Positions 37,059 through 46,222 of a stretch of DNA of 64,000 bases are shown here, piece by piece. The notes under the pieces are model-generated. The model saw only the letters and a list, made by a program, of their open reading frames with translations. It was not told the DNA's origin and did no database searches. Every line of letters begins with the position of its first letter. Position 1 is the first letter of the stretch. The DNA is taken from contig CALJAM010000024.1 in NCBI GenBank assembly GCA_938027685.1, forward strand, positions 62,001 through 126,000. The letters are read 5' to 3'. A program made the position numbers and the translations under genes. Source of the DNA: an uncultured Bryobacteraceae bacterium. GTDB lineage: Bacteria; Acidobacteriota; Terriglobia; Bryobacterales; Bryobacteraceae.

Positions 37059-38066
37059 TTAGGCCGCGGGAGGTGACGGCAGGCCCAGCTTCGCCCACCA
37101 CGGTTTGGCGGCGCGGATCGCGGCGTTGACGGCCTGGATGTTGCGGACGCCCTCGTTGGCCAGCCACTCTTCCAGGGCAGGCAGGCCATGCTGCCTGTAG
37201 ACGGGCACTCCGTCCTTCCAAGTGGCGCGTCCGCACAGGACGCCTGAGAAGTCCGAGCCCGCCTCGGCCGCCATCTCCAGCGATTCGACGAACTGCCGGT
37301 TGTCCACGCCGGCACTCAGGTAGATGAAGGGCAGACGCGAGGCTGCCGCAGCACGCCGGAAGTGATCGAGCGCCTCGGCCCTGGTGTAAACGGCCGGTCC
37401 AGACTGGGAGGCTGCTCCTTCCACGTAGCGCAGGTTGACCGGGATTTCCACCTTCAGGACGTCGGCGCGATAGTGCGGCTTGGAGAACTCCTCCACACTG
37501 CGTGCGACGACTTCCGGCTTGCGGCGGGCATAGTCAGGGCCCTTTTCATCGGCAAGTTGCGGATCGTAGCCCACCAGCTCCAGGAAGAACGGGATCTGGT
37601 AGGTCTCGCACTCGGCGCCGATGCGTTCGACCAGCGCCTGCTTGACGTCGTTGATCGCCGGGTCTTCGAAGGGCGAATAATGCATCAGGAACTTCACCGC
37701 GTCGGCCTGCCAGTCCTCGGCGATGCGCTTCACCGAGACGCGCTCGAGAAGTTCGGGCAGGCGACCGGGGCGTGTATTGTCGTAGCCGCTCTTTTCGTAA
37801 GAGAGGAGCAGGCCGCAACCCGGAGCGCGTGTGCGTGCGGCCTCCAGGCCCAGCTCGGGATCCAGGAGGATGGCGCTCGCGTATGGACTGAGGATGCGCG
37901 TCACCGCGGTCTTGAATTCCGCCATCATTTCGGCGGTGACCGGCCCGTCGCCCACGGAAGCGAGCATCTTCTTGAGACTGCCACGCTGATCCATGGCGGC
38001 GGCCGCGATGATCCCCTCCGCCGTGGCAAGGCGCTTCATGCGGGTCAGCTTGCCGGCTGATAGCAT
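37059..38066 (-). CDS. lacD: class I tagatose 1,6-bisphosphate aldolase (LacD-like)
   Basis: The protein has 335 residues, close to LacD (~326). The Schiff-base lysine is K205 in DVLKVEIPVN, and E163 in FLELVGYD falls at the second catalytic position known for streptococcal LacD. MDQRGSLKKML near residue 25 and YLSAGVDNRQF are family motifs. LacD cleaves tagatose or fructose 1,6-bisphosphate to dihydroxyacetone phosphate and glyceraldehyde 3-phosphate. No other tagatose-pathway gene is nearby, so it may act as a second fructose-bisphosphate aldolase. It lies 72 bases downstream of the class II fba gene on the same strand. Confidence 0.88.
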   Translation of the reverse strand: MLSAGKLTRMKRLATAEGIIAAAAMDQRGSLKKMLASVGDGPVTAEMMAEFKTAVTRILSPYASAILLDPELGLEAARTRAPGCGLLLSYEKSGYDNTRPGRLPELLERVSVKRIAEDWQADAVKFLMHYSPFEDPAINDVKQALVERIGAECETYQIPFFLELVGYDPQLADEKGPDYARRKPEVVARSVEEFSKPHYRADVLKVEIPVNLRYVEGAASQSGPAVYTRAEALDHFRRAAAASRLPFIYLSAGVDNRQFVESLEMAAEAGSDFSGVLCGRATWKDGVPVYRQHGLPALEEWLANEGVRNIQAVNAAIRAAKPWWAKLGLPSPPAA

Positions 38067-38138
38067 CTCGCCTCCTCGATGGTGAACTGCGGCCGGAGAG
38101 CCGTCCGCGCCGCAGCTTGCCAGAGTCCGGCGAGCTCG

Positions 38139-39161
38139 TCAGAGCTCGCCGCTTTTGTACCGTCGCGCCATTTCTTCGAGCGGGATCGGCTCGTAATCGC
38201 CGGCGTGCCCGGCTTGACCGAAGGCGATCATGCGCTCCATGACGACCTTTTTCATGGCCTCGCGCGCCGCTTTCAGATACGTGCGCGGATCGAATTCCTC
38301 GGGCTTTTCGAAGAAAACCTTGCGGATGGCGCCCGTCATGGCCAGCCGGTTGTCCGTGTCCACATTGATCTTGCGCACGCCGTGGCGAATGCCGAGCTGG
38401 ATCTCTTCAATGGGCACTCCCCAGGTCGGCTTGATCCTGCCGCCGTACTGGTTGATGATGTCCTGCAGCTCCTTGGGCACACTCGAGGAGCCGTGCATGA
38501 CCAGATGCACGTGGGGGATCTTCTCGTGGATCTGCTGGATGCGCTCGATGACCAGCACCGAGCGGTCCGGCTTGCGGCTGAACTTGTAAGCGCCGTGGCT
38601 GGTGCCGATGGCCACCGCGAGAGCATCTACGCCGGTCTTTTCGACGAACTCGGCGGCCTGATCGGGATCGGTCAGGTGCGCCAGGCCACTGACCCCGGCG
38701 CCGTGTCCATCCTCGATGCCTCCGAGCACGCCCAGCTCGCCTTCCACGCTCACGCCACGTTCGTGAGCCATTTCGACCACCTCCCGCGTGACCTTCACGT
38801 TGTACTCGAAGGTAGAGGGTGTCTTGCCGTCCGGCATCAGCGAGCCGTCCATCATCACGCTGGTGAAGCCCATCTCGATCGCGGAGCGGCAGGTCTCCGG
38901 GCTGTTGCCGTGGTCCAGGTGCAGCGCGATGGGGATCTCGGGATATAACTCGACGGCAGCCAGCATGAGGTGATAGAGATAGCGATCCTGGGCGTAAGAA
39001 CGCGCCCCGCGGCTGGCCTGCACAATCACGGGCGAGCGCGTCTCACGGGCGGCCTCCATGATGGCCTGGATCTGCTCCATGTTGTTCACGTTGAAGGCGC
39101 CCACTCCGTAGCCGCCCTTGGCGGCCTCGTCCAGGATCTGGCGCAGGGATACCAGTGGCAT
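38139..39161 (-). CDS. fba: class II fructose-bisphosphate aldolase
   Basis: The protein has 340 residues. This zinc-dependent enzyme of glycolysis and gluconeogenesis shows [19 protein letters not shown] near the start, the zinc-site [11 protein letters not shown] (~residues 79-89), [24 protein letters not shown] and [13 protein letters not shown] 39161 has an AAAGGAG ribosome site. It is not homologous to the class I aldolase encoded next to it, so the strain carries both chemical classes side by side. Confidence 0.95.
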   Translation of the reverse strand: MPLVSLRQILDEAAKGGYGVGAFNVNNMEQIQAIMEAARETRSPVIVQASRGARSYAQDRYLYHLMLAAVELYPEIPIALHLDHGNSPETCRSAIEMGFTSVMMDGSLMPDGKTPSTFEYNVKVTREVVEMAHERGVSVEGELGVLGGIEDGHGAGVSGLAHLTDPDQAAEFVEKTGVDALAVAIGTSHGAYKFSRKPDRSVLVIERIQQIHEKIPHVHLVMHGSSSVPKELQDIINQYGGRIKPTWGVPIEEIQLGIRHGVRKINVDTDNRLAMTGAIRKVFFEKPEEFDPRTYLKAAREAMKKVVMERMIAFGQAGHAGDYEPIPLEEMARRYKSGEL

Positions 39162-39239
39162 GTATCGACTCCTTTTCTGAACTTATGAAGCTGTCGGCAA
39201 AACAGGCTCCGGTTCTCGACCGCAGGCCTGAGTTAACCC

Positions 39240-39734
39240 TCACGATATCATGCGGCTAATGCCCGTGACAAGCCCCCGCGCGGCTTCGCCACGCGCTGTC
39301 TTAAGAAGGAGACCGATGCGTCCCAAGTGCAGGCGATGCGGATTCTCGCGGAGCCATCGGTAGAGTTCCTCCTGTCCTTTAGCGCTCGTGGGATAACCTA
39401 CCTTGCGGCCGTAAGTGTCGTAGGGTTCCAAGCGGAAATCCGAGACACTAAGCCCCTTGGGGAGCGGGAAGCTGTGCCAGCCCCACTGCGACTGCGTGCA
39501 CAAAGGAACGCGTTCCGCGTAGAGCTATGGAAAGGTTTGCAGGCCGGTCGCATCGGCCGTAAAAGCGAACTCGCCGTTGCCCACCGTAAGCGGGGCCTCG
39601 GGCGCAAATCCCCGCAGCACCGGATTGTGACGCTAGACGAGGCTCCGGCGGCGGATTTTCTCGCCTCCGGCCGACCCGCCGCGCAGCAAGACCGGGGCGC
39701 CGGCTAAGAAGCCTCTGCGAGTGGGCAGCGTCAT
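39240..39734 (-). pseudogene. decayed N-terminal part of a Tat-exported glycoside hydrolase
   Basis: Reading leftward from ATG 39734, one frame gives a Tat-like signal (MTLPTRRGFLAGAPVLLRGG), then TAG at 39635-39633, then RHNPVLRGFAPEAPLTVGNG, then FTADATGLQTFP, a second TAG at 39527-39525, then LYAERVPLCTQSQWGWHSFP, DFRLEPYDTYGRKVGY and ENPHRLHLGRIGLLL, and a TGA at 39240-39242. The peptides on both sides of each TAG read like one protein, resembling the N-terminal domain of large GH65/GH95-like glycosidases of Acidobacteriota and Planctomycetota. Such enzymes have about 700 residues; only ~165 codons remain and the catalytic domain is absent. Two stops plus truncation indicate a pseudogene. 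The family name is from motif memory. Confidence 0.72.
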
Positions 39735-39789
39735 CTGAAACAGCTTACGTCGCGGCGCACGCTCGCGGGCGCACCTGCCGGCGGGAGGT

Positions 39790-39795
39790 TACGAT
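39790..39795 (+). promoter_or_regulatory. -10-like box of the SpoIIE phosphatase gene
   Basis: TACGAT is 5 bases before the GTG at 39801. A GGGAGG at 39783-39788 is 12 bases from the GTG, rather far for a ribosome site, so leaderless and leadered readings both remain possible. Confidence 0.35.
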
Positions 39796-39800
39796 AGGAC

Positions 39801-41792
39801 GTGCGGATCCCGATGCTGCGGTTCTTGCGCCGGCCGAAGCGGCGGTTGGAATTCATGGCCGCCGCTGCCTGCTGCGGCTTTCTGGTGGGACGCTATCTGG
39901 CGCCCTCGAGCCCTTGGCTGCTGGTGCTGACTCTGGCGGCCTTCGCGCTGAGCGCCGGCGTGCTGCTGCGCTGGGTGCGTTGGGGCATCCGCAAGCTCAT
40001 CTGGCGACTGCGCAACCGCCTCCTGGTGGCCTACCTCTTTATCGCGGTCGTTCCGCTGGTGCTCGTTAGCGGGCTCGTCGCCATCGGCGCCTGGATCCTG
40101 GCCGGACAGATCGCAGTCTATGTGGTTCTCAGCGAGCTCGAGCGCCAGGCCGGGACGTTACTGGAGGTGGCGGAAGGTCTCGCCCTGACGCCCGCCCGAT
40201 CGTTGCCTGATCGGCTGCGATGGATCGGACCTTATCTGCGCGAACGATACCCAGGCCTGGAGCTGGCCGTCTTCCGCAGCGAGGGGATGTGGCGCTATCC
40301 CCCTCACTCATCGCTCGATAGGCCCCCGCCAGGCTGGGCCGATCATGCGGGTCTGCTGAACAAGGACGGCGCCCTGTATCTATGGGCGCACGTCAAACGC
40401 GCGGTGGCGGAAGTAGTGGTCCTGGTGCCCATGGATGCCGAGGCCCGCGCAAGACTGGCGTCGCGGCTCGGCGAAGTGTCCATCCTCCCTGTTTCTTCAG
40501 GCGGGGCAACCAGCTCGGGTCGCCTCCGGGGCGTCAGTCGCAGCGAGGGATACCGGTCCGAAGAGCGCGAAAGTAGGTTGCCACCCGCGTCCAATCGGTT
40601 GGACCGCGAAGTCGATTACGCAGCGCCCGTCCCCGTGGGCCACTGGGAGCGGCCTCATCAGGAACAGAACCATATTCTCTTCGTGCGTACACGCTGGTCC
40701 GCGGTGCTGCGGCTGGTCTTTGGGCAGACGGTCGAGTGGCGCGAGGGCGTCACGTCGGCCTACCTGGCGTCGGTGCTTTTCTTGGCAGTGGCGGGAGCTT
40801 TTCTGGTGGTGGAGCTGGCGTCGCTGGTGATCGGCGTCAATCTCACGCGCACGATCACGCGCGCCGTGCACGAGCTGTACACCGGTACACAGAGGGTCAT
40901 GCAAGGCGACTTCAGCCATCGCATCCAAGTGCGGGGCAGCGATCAGCTGGCGGAGCTTGGGCGCTCGTTTAATCGAATGAGCGAGAACCTGGCCCGGCTG
41001 CTCGAGATCGCCAAGGAAAAGGAAAGATTGCAATCCGAGCTCGAGATCGCACGCGAGGTGCAGAACCAGCTCTACCCACGGGCCTTGCCGGAGGTAACCG
41101 GTCTCCGCCTTCGAGCGCTGTGCAAGCCGGCGCGCATGGTTTCGGGCGATTACTACGACTACATCGCCCTGCCCGACGCGCGGCTGGCCATGGCGATCGG
41201 AGACGTAGCGGGCAAGGGCATTTCCGCGGCGTTGCTGACCGCAACGGTCCAGTCCATGATCCGGGCCCAAATCCGTATGGCCGTCGAGCAGGCCCGTGCG
41301 GGCGGCGACGGGTCTTCCTCCCGTAGCTTTTCGACCGCCGAGTTGGTGGCCCGCCTGAATCAGCACCTGTATGCCTACACGCCGCCGGAAAAATTCGCCA
41401 CGATTTGCGTCGGCATTTACGACGCGGCTACCGGCGTCCTGACGTACACCAACGCGGGCCATCCGCCGCCGCTGGTGGTGCGCGACGGCGGGGTGCTGCG
41501 CCTGGAAATTCACGGGATGGTCGTGGGGGCGTTCCCCTCCGGCCGCTATGAGGAGAGCTCAATCCGCCTCGAGGAGGGCGATCTGCTGGTCTGCTTCACT
41601 GACGGCGTCACGGAGCCGGAGAATGAGTATGGCGAGATGTTCGGCGAACACCGCCTGCTAGAGGTCGTCCTCAGGCATGCAAGAAGCGATCCCGGCGAGA
41701 TCGTCGCGGCGATCGAGGAGGCCGTGCACGAGTGGTGCGGCACCGCGGAGCTGCAGGACGATCTGACGCTGATGGTGGCGCGCAAGCTCTGA
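39801..41792 (+). CDS. membrane HAMP-PP2C (SpoIIE/RsbU-type) serine phosphatase
   Basis: The protein has 663 residues. The N-terminal region holds membrane helices (~16-60 and ~75-115), an extracytoplasmic sensor part, another helix near 325-350, and a HAMP domain (TITRAVHELYTGTQ through FNRMSENLARLLE). A short coiled coil follows. The C-terminal PP2C domain shows VSGDYYDYIAL, IGDVAGKGISAALL, YTNAGHPPPLVV and FTDGVTEPENEYGE, with metal-binding aspartates. Such proteins dephosphorylate anti-sigma antagonists in partner-switching stress pathways. No anti-sigma or antagonist gene is in the window. The start is GTG 39801. Confidence 0.92.
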   Translation: MRIPMLRFLRRPKRRLEFMAAAACCGFLVGRYLAPSSPWLLVLTLAAFALSAGVLLRWVRWGIRKLIWRLRNRLLVAYLFIAVVPLVLVSGLVAIGAWILAGQIAVYVVLSELERQAGTLLEVAEGLALTPARSLPDRLRWIGPYLRERYPGLELAVFRSEGMWRYPPHSSLDRPPPGWADHAGLLNKDGALYLWAHVKRAVAEVVVLVPMDAEARARLASRLGEVSILPVSSGGATSSGRLRGVSRSEGYRSEERESRLPPASNRLDREVDYAAPVPVGHWERPHQEQNHILFVRTRWSAVLRLVFGQTVEWREGVTSAYLASVLFLAVAGAFLVVELASLVIGVNLTRTITRAVHELYTGTQRVMQGDFSHRIQVRGSDQLAELGRSFNRMSENLARLLEIAKEKERLQSELEIAREVQNQLYPRALPEVTGLRLRALCKPARMVSGDYYDYIALPDARLAMAIGDVAGKGISAALLTATVQSMIRAQIRMAVEQARAGGDGSSSRSFSTAELVARLNQHLYAYTPPEKFATICVGIYDAATGVLTYTNAGHPPPLVVRDGGVLRLEIHGMVVGAFPSGRYEESSIRLEEGDLLVCFTDGVTEPENEYGEMFGEHRLLEVVLRHARSDPGEIVAAIEEAVHEWCGTAELQDDLTLMVARKL

Positions 41793-41853
41793 GGTGCCCC
41801 TCGCGACGCGCTGCCTCCCCGGCAGGATACGCTCGTTAGAAGATAAGGTCGTC

Positions 41854-43413
41854 ATGAAGATCCTCACCGCGGAACAGATGCGCCAAGTGGACCGGCGGAC
41901 GATCGAGATGGGAATCCCCGGTATCGTCCTCATGGAGAACGCCGGTCATCGGGTAGTGGAATTTCTGGCGGAAAGATTTCGGCCGTTGACCGAGCAGCGG
42001 GTGGTCATCGTCTGCGGCAAAGGCAACAACGGCGGCGACGGCATGGTGGTGGCGCGGCAGCTTTGGACGCGGCTGCGTCCCCGCGAACTGCACGTCGTGC
42101 TGGCGGGAGATCCTGCGGAGTTGAAGGGTGACGCGGCCCAGAACTTCCGCATGCTGCAGGTGGTCGGCTGCCCGGTGGTGCGGGAGATTAGGCCGGAAAT
42201 GCGCCGCGCCACGCTGGTGCTGGACGCCCTGCTGGGTACGGGATTGAAGGGCCCTGTGACGGGTCCGATGCTCGAGTGGATCCGCGAGATCAACAACGGC
42301 TTTCCGCTGGCGCGCGTGGTGGCGATCGACATCCCCTCCGGCGTCGAGAGCGACGCGGCGGATACTCCCGGCGAAGCGGTTCGCGCCGATTACACGGTCA
42401 CTTTCACGGCGCCCAAGGTAGGCCAGATCCTTCCTCCGAACTGCCGGCGTGTAGGCCGTCTGCGCGTCGCAGCCATCGGCAGCCCGCCGGAGCTTTTCGA
42501 GCAGGACGAATCCTTATTTCTTTCCCTGCTGGAAGCTCGGGAGATCAGCCATCTGTTCGCACCCCGCGTTCCCTGGGCGCACAAGGGCGACTTCGGCCAT
42601 GTGCTCGTGGTTGGCGGCTCGCGCGGCAAAAGCGGCGCGGCGGCGATGGCGGGCCTCGCCGCCCTGCGCGCGGGTGCGGGCCTGGTGACCGTGGCTTCGG
42701 CCGCCTCGGCCATCCCGCTGATCGCCTCGCACGCTCCCGAACTGATGACGGAGCCGTTGCCCGAGACACCCGAGGGCGCGATCGCCTCGGAAGCTCTCCC
42801 GCGCGTCCTCGAGTTGGCCGCCAACAAAGACGTAATCGCGCTGGGTCCCGGCCTGGGAACTCACCAAGAGACCATAGCCGTGGTGCGGCAGCTCTTCGAT
42901 CGGTTACCGCAGCCCGTGGTTGTGGACGCTGACGGACTGAACGCTCTCGCCGGTACCGGCTTCACCGGGGAGGGGAAGACGCGCATCCTCACGCCTCATC
43001 CCGGAGAAATGGGACGGTTGCTGGGAGCGGGAACGCGCGAGGTCCTGGCCGATCGGGTTGGCGTAGCCCGCTCGTTCGCGATGGCCCGCCGCGTTGTGCT
43101 GGTGCTGAAGGGGTACCGGACTCTGATCGCTTCGCCAGACGGCCGCGTCCGCGTCAATCCCACGGGCGGGCCGGGATTGGCCTCGGGCGGCTCCGGCGAT
43201 ATTCTCACCGGCGCGATCGCGGGCCTGCTCGCGCAGTTTCCCGATGACCCGGCGCTGACCGCGGCCGCGGGCGTGTATTTGCACGGGCTCGCCGGAGATT
43301 TGGGGTCCGCCGAGCTGGGCGAGCAGGCCCTCATCGCGACCGACCTGTTGAAACACTTCCCCGCGGCAATGCGTGAAATCGCTGCGGGACGGCCGCCCGC
43401 CTGGTTCTGCTGA
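41854..43413 (+). CDS. nnr: bifunctional NAD(P)HX epimerase / ADP-dependent NAD(P)HX dehydratase
   Basis: This enzyme repairs hydrated NADH/NADPH. The protein has 519 residues from ATG 41854 (MKILTAEQMRQVD). The N-terminal epimerase domain (YjeF_N) has KGNNGGDGMVVARQL (~residues 54-68). The C-terminal kinase-like dehydratase domain has GDFGHVLVVGGSRGKSGAA, TPHPGEMGRLLG and GGPGLASGGSGDILTGAIAG. The in-frame start at 41794 adds residues without similarity and is rejected. tsaE follows 7 bases later, as in many bacteria. Confidence 0.95.
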   Translation: MKILTAEQMRQVDRRTIEMGIPGIVLMENAGHRVVEFLAERFRPLTEQRVVIVCGKGNNGGDGMVVARQLWTRLRPRELHVVLAGDPAELKGDAAQNFRMLQVVGCPVVREIRPEMRRATLVLDALLGTGLKGPVTGPMLEWIREINNGFPLARVVAIDIPSGVESDAADTPGEAVRADYTVTFTAPKVGQILPPNCRRVGRLRVAAIGSPPELFEQDESLFLSLLEAREISHLFAPRVPWAHKGDFGHVLVVGGSRGKSGAAAMAGLAALRAGAGLVTVASAASAIPLIASHAPELMTEPLPETPEGAIASEALPRVLELAANKDVIALGPGLGTHQETIAVVRQLFDRLPQPVVVDADGLNALAGTGFTGEGKTRILTPHPGEMGRLLGAGTREVLADRVGVARSFAMARRVVLVLKGYRTLIASPDGRVRVNPTGGPGLASGGSGDILTGAIAGLLAQFPDDPALTAAAGVYLHGLAGDLGSAELGEQALIATDLLKHFPAAMREIAAGRPPAWFC

Positions 43414-43420
43414 GCAGACC

Positions 43421-43837
43421 GTGGAGACCTACTACACAGGCTCGGAAGAAGAAACCATCGCGCTCGGTGAACGCTTGGCAAGTCGGCTGCCGCGCAAGGG
43501 CGTGGTGCTGCTGATCGGAGACTTAGGTGCGGGGAAGACGACGCTGGCCAAAGGCATCGTGCACGGACTGGGAGCCGCCGAGCCCGACGAGGTCTCCAGC
43601 CCCACGTTCACGCTGGTTCACGAGTACGGTCACAGCCCCAAGGTCTACCACGTAGATCTTTACCGCATCGGGCGGGCCGGAGAGTTGGAAAGCTTGGGGC
43701 TGGACGAGCTGCTGGATCGCGAAGCCCTTGTCTTGGTGGAATGGGGCGAGCGCTTCCCGCAGGTGTGGCCGGAGGATCACATCGAGATTCGTCTGCGGCG
43801 CCTGCCGGACGAGCGCCGCGAGATTCGGATCGAATAA
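43421..43837 (+). CDS. tsaE: tRNA threonylcarbamoyladenosine biosynthesis ATPase TsaE
   Basis: TsaE is the ATPase of the t6A tRNA-modification complex with TsaB and TsaD. The protein has 138 residues from GTG 43421. The Walker A loop LIGDLGAGKTTLAKGI (~residues 28-43) is followed by SSPTFTLVHEY and HVDLYRIG. EWGERFPQVWPEDHIEIRL is the family's C-terminal part. The alternative start at 43373 lies inside nnr. The nnr-tsaE order is widely conserved. Confidence 0.94.
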   Translation: METYYTGSEEETIALGERLASRLPRKGVVLLIGDLGAGKTTLAKGIVHGLGAAEPDEVSSPTFTLVHEYGHSPKVYHVDLYRIGRAGELESLGLDELLDREALVLVEWGERFPQVWPEDHIEIRLRRLPDERREIRIE

Positions 43838-43864
43838 GGGCTTCCGTTAGTCCCCGGCCCGAGA

Positions 43865-43870
43865 TACCAT
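43865..43870 (+). promoter_or_regulatory. -10-like box of the GH17 gene
   Basis: TACCAT is 6 bases before ATG 43877. A second in-frame ATG at 43892 has a GGAGGG ribosome site 5-6 bases upstream, so the transcript may begin at or near 43877 and translation at either ATG. Confidence 0.35.
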
Positions 43871-43876
43871 TCATCC

Positions 43877-46222
43877 ATGGGGGAGGGTCGGATGGGTAAC
43901 CCTTGTCTCACGAAGATGCGCCCCACTCTGCGACATCGCGCATGGCCTGTCTGCTTCCACCTGTTGTTCGGCGCCTTCCTTCTCTGGGCCCGCAGCTTGC
44001 CCTTCGCTGAGGGCGGCCTGGCGGCTTTCCAGCCGAGCGCACCTGCCTATCGCCTGGAGGGCGTGAATTTCAGCCCCTTCATGAACGGGCAGGATCCTAA
44101 CCTCGGGGCGACGGTCAGCGGCGAACAGTTGCGCAGCCGTATGGCGGTCGTGGCGCCCTATTGCCGCTGGATCCGGACGTTCGGCGCCACGCGAGGCCTG
44201 GAGGCGGCGCCGCGCATCGCACAGGAATTCGGCTTGCGGGTGGCCATGGGAGCATGGATCGGCAGAAACCCCGCCGCGAACGAGGAAGAACTCGCGGCGT
44301 TGATCTCTGCGGTGCGTGCGGGACTGGTCGATCTGGCGATCGTCGGCAGCGAGGTGATGCTGCGTAGCGATCTCAGTGAGGATCAACTGATCGCATATAT
44401 CCGGCGGGTGCGGCAGGAGGCGCCGCCGGGCGTACCCGTAACCACGGCGGATGCGTACGGCGAGTGGCTGGCCCGGCCTGCGCTCGTGCAGGCGGTGGAT
44501 GTCATCTTCGTCAATTACTATCCCTATTGGGAAGGATTCTCCATAAGTGCTGCGGTGGGAGTCATCCATGCGCAGCACCAGCGCCTGCTCGCGGCGGCAA
44601 AAGGCAAGCCGGTAATTGTTTCCGAGACCGGCTGGCCGAGTGCAGGCAAGGGGAGGGGAAACGCCGTTCCATCGCTCGAAAACGCTGCACTCTATTTTTT
44701 GACTTTCATAAGTTGGGCGCGCGCGAACAAAGTCAATTACTTTTATTTCGAAGCTTTCGACGAGCCATGGAAGGCGGCTTATGAGGGCCCTGAAGGTGCG
44801 CACTGGGGCATTTGGGACAGACACGGGAGGCTCAAGCCGGGGATGGAGCGGGTTTTCAATGACCAAACTGTCCCGGACCGTTGGAGCGGGACGCAACCTG
44901 TGGACGGGCCGGGCGCTCCCTCGATCGAATTCACCTACGTCCCTCCTTACGGCTCGTCTGAAGATCTCCACGGCCGGGTGCGACACGTAGAGCCGTCGCT
45001 ATGCGCTGTGGCGGTCTATATTTTCGCTCCATGGCCCGCAGGCGGCGGTTGGTGGACCAAACCGACGCACGCCAATCCTGTGACTGCCGTGCTGGCCGAC
45101 GGCTCGTGGACCGCCGACATCACCACCGGGGGTGTGGACGAGCAGGCGTCCAGGATCGCCGCCTTTCTGCTTCCCAAGGGCTACCAGCCGCCGCTCGCCT
45201 CCGGCGAGAGAACGCTGCCGGCCTCTCTTTACACGGCCGCCCTTGCACACGTGATTGCGGAACGGACCCCGGAAAGCATCAGCGGCGCCGTCAAGACTCA
45301 ACGGGGGGTGCCGCTGGGCGGCGTCACGGTAAGACTGTCGGGCAGCGCCATCGGTATCACGGAAACGTTCTTAAATGGCAGATATTCCTTTTTCAACCTG
45401 CCCGCAGGGGGCGATTTCACGGTCACTCCTGCGATGCAGGGTTACGTTTTCCTGCCGGATTCCCGCCGGCTGACCGGAGTGCGCGGGGCACAGAAGGCTG
45501 ACTTTGTGGCTGTTGCTCAGCCGGTCGTGGAAGCGGTCGTCAACGCGGCCAGTTACGTGCCCGGTATGGTGCCCGGCAGCCTTGCCACGCTGTTCGGAAA
45601 GAATCTCTCCGCAGTCCCCGGCGTGGTCTCACCGGCCGGGGCACGTAACTGGGAGGGGGTCCGGGTCGAAGTGGACGGCCATCCCGTCCCCCTGTTTGCG
45701 ATCGTGGGAGAGGAGGGCTACGAACAGATCAACTTCCAGGTGCCCTTCGAACTGGGCGCGCCCGCTCGCGTGCGCGTGGCAGTTTATAACCAGAGTGCAG
45801 GCGGTCTCCTCACCCACGTGCCGCTCTACCGTGCTCAGCCCGGGTTATTCGAGTGGACCGCGGCGGGTGGTGCGCGCTACGCCGCCGCGGTCAAGCAGGA
45901 CGGTTCGCTTGTCGAACCGAGGAACCCCGCTTCGGGCGGCGAGGCCATCGCTCTCTTCATGACGGGTCTCGGGCCGATCGTGCCCGTGCTCGAGACCGGT
46001 CAACCCGGTCCCGAGGCCCCTCCTGCCGAAACCTGGCTGAAACCGCTGGTTCGCGTGGGCGGGCAGCAAGTCCCGGTGCTTTTCAGCGGCTATGCGCCGC
46101 GCTTCGTGGGATTGTACCAGGTGAATATCCTCCTGCCGCCGGGGCTGACACCGGGGCCCGCCGAAGTCGAGGTTTCCGTGGACGGCGTCACCAGCCGGCC
46201 CTCCCGGATTTTCGTGAGGTAG
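43877..46222 (+). CDS. secreted GH17-type beta-1,3-glucanase with CarboxypepD_reg-like and TIGR03437 domains
   Basis: The protein has up to 781 residues. A hydrophobic signal (VCFHLLFGAFLLWARS) precedes a GH17-like barrel (~55-330). The probable acid/base is the Glu in IVGSEVMLRSD, and the nucleophile is in VIVSETGWPSAGKG, a classic GH17 signature; FYFEAFDEPWKAA follows. Residues ~475-550 are a CarboxypepD_reg-like beta domain (LGGVTVRLSGSAIG). The last ~230 residues are a TIGR03437 domain (VVNAASYVPGMVPGSLATLF, INFQVPFELGAPARVRVAVY). It probably degrades beta-1,3-glucans outside the cell. Start: ATG 43877 or 43892 (see the promoter entry). Confidence 0.88.
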   Translation: MGEGRMGNPCLTKMRPTLRHRAWPVCFHLLFGAFLLWARSLPFAEGGLAAFQPSAPAYRLEGVNFSPFMNGQDPNLGATVSGEQLRSRMAVVAPYCRWIRTFGATRGLEAAPRIAQEFGLRVAMGAWIGRNPAANEEELAALISAVRAGLVDLAIVGSEVMLRSDLSEDQLIAYIRRVRQEAPPGVPVTTADAYGEWLARPALVQAVDVIFVNYYPYWEGFSISAAVGVIHAQHQRLLAAAKGKPVIVSETGWPSAGKGRGNAVPSLENAALYFLTFISWARANKVNYFYFEAFDEPWKAAYEGPEGAHWGIWDRHGRLKPGMERVFNDQTVPDRWSGTQPVDGPGAPSIEFTYVPPYGSSEDLHGRVRHVEPSLCAVAVYIFAPWPAGGGWWTKPTHANPVTAVLADGSWTADITTGGVDEQASRIAAFLLPKGYQPPLASGERTLPASLYTAALAHVIAERTPESISGAVKTQRGVPLGGVTVRLSGSAIGITETFLNGRYSFFNLPAGGDFTVTPAMQGYVFLPDSRRLTGVRGAQKADFVAVAQPVVEAVVNAASYVPGMVPGSLATLFGKNLSAVPGVVSPAGARNWEGVRVEVDGHPVPLFAIVGEEGYEQINFQVPFELGAPARVRVAVYNQSAGGLLTHVPLYRAQPGLFEWTAAGGARYAAAVKQDGSLVEPRNPASGGEAIALFMTGLGPIVPVLETGQPGPEAPPAETWLKPLVRVGGQQVPVLFSGYAPRFVGLYQVNILLPPGLTPGPAEVEVSVDGVTSRPSRIFVR

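Noticed and set aside
39240-39503. Short intact gene starting from TTG at 39503
   Set aside because: The frame continues upstream as the same protein family through two TAG codons to a Tat signal, so the short open part is a fragment of a pseudogene.
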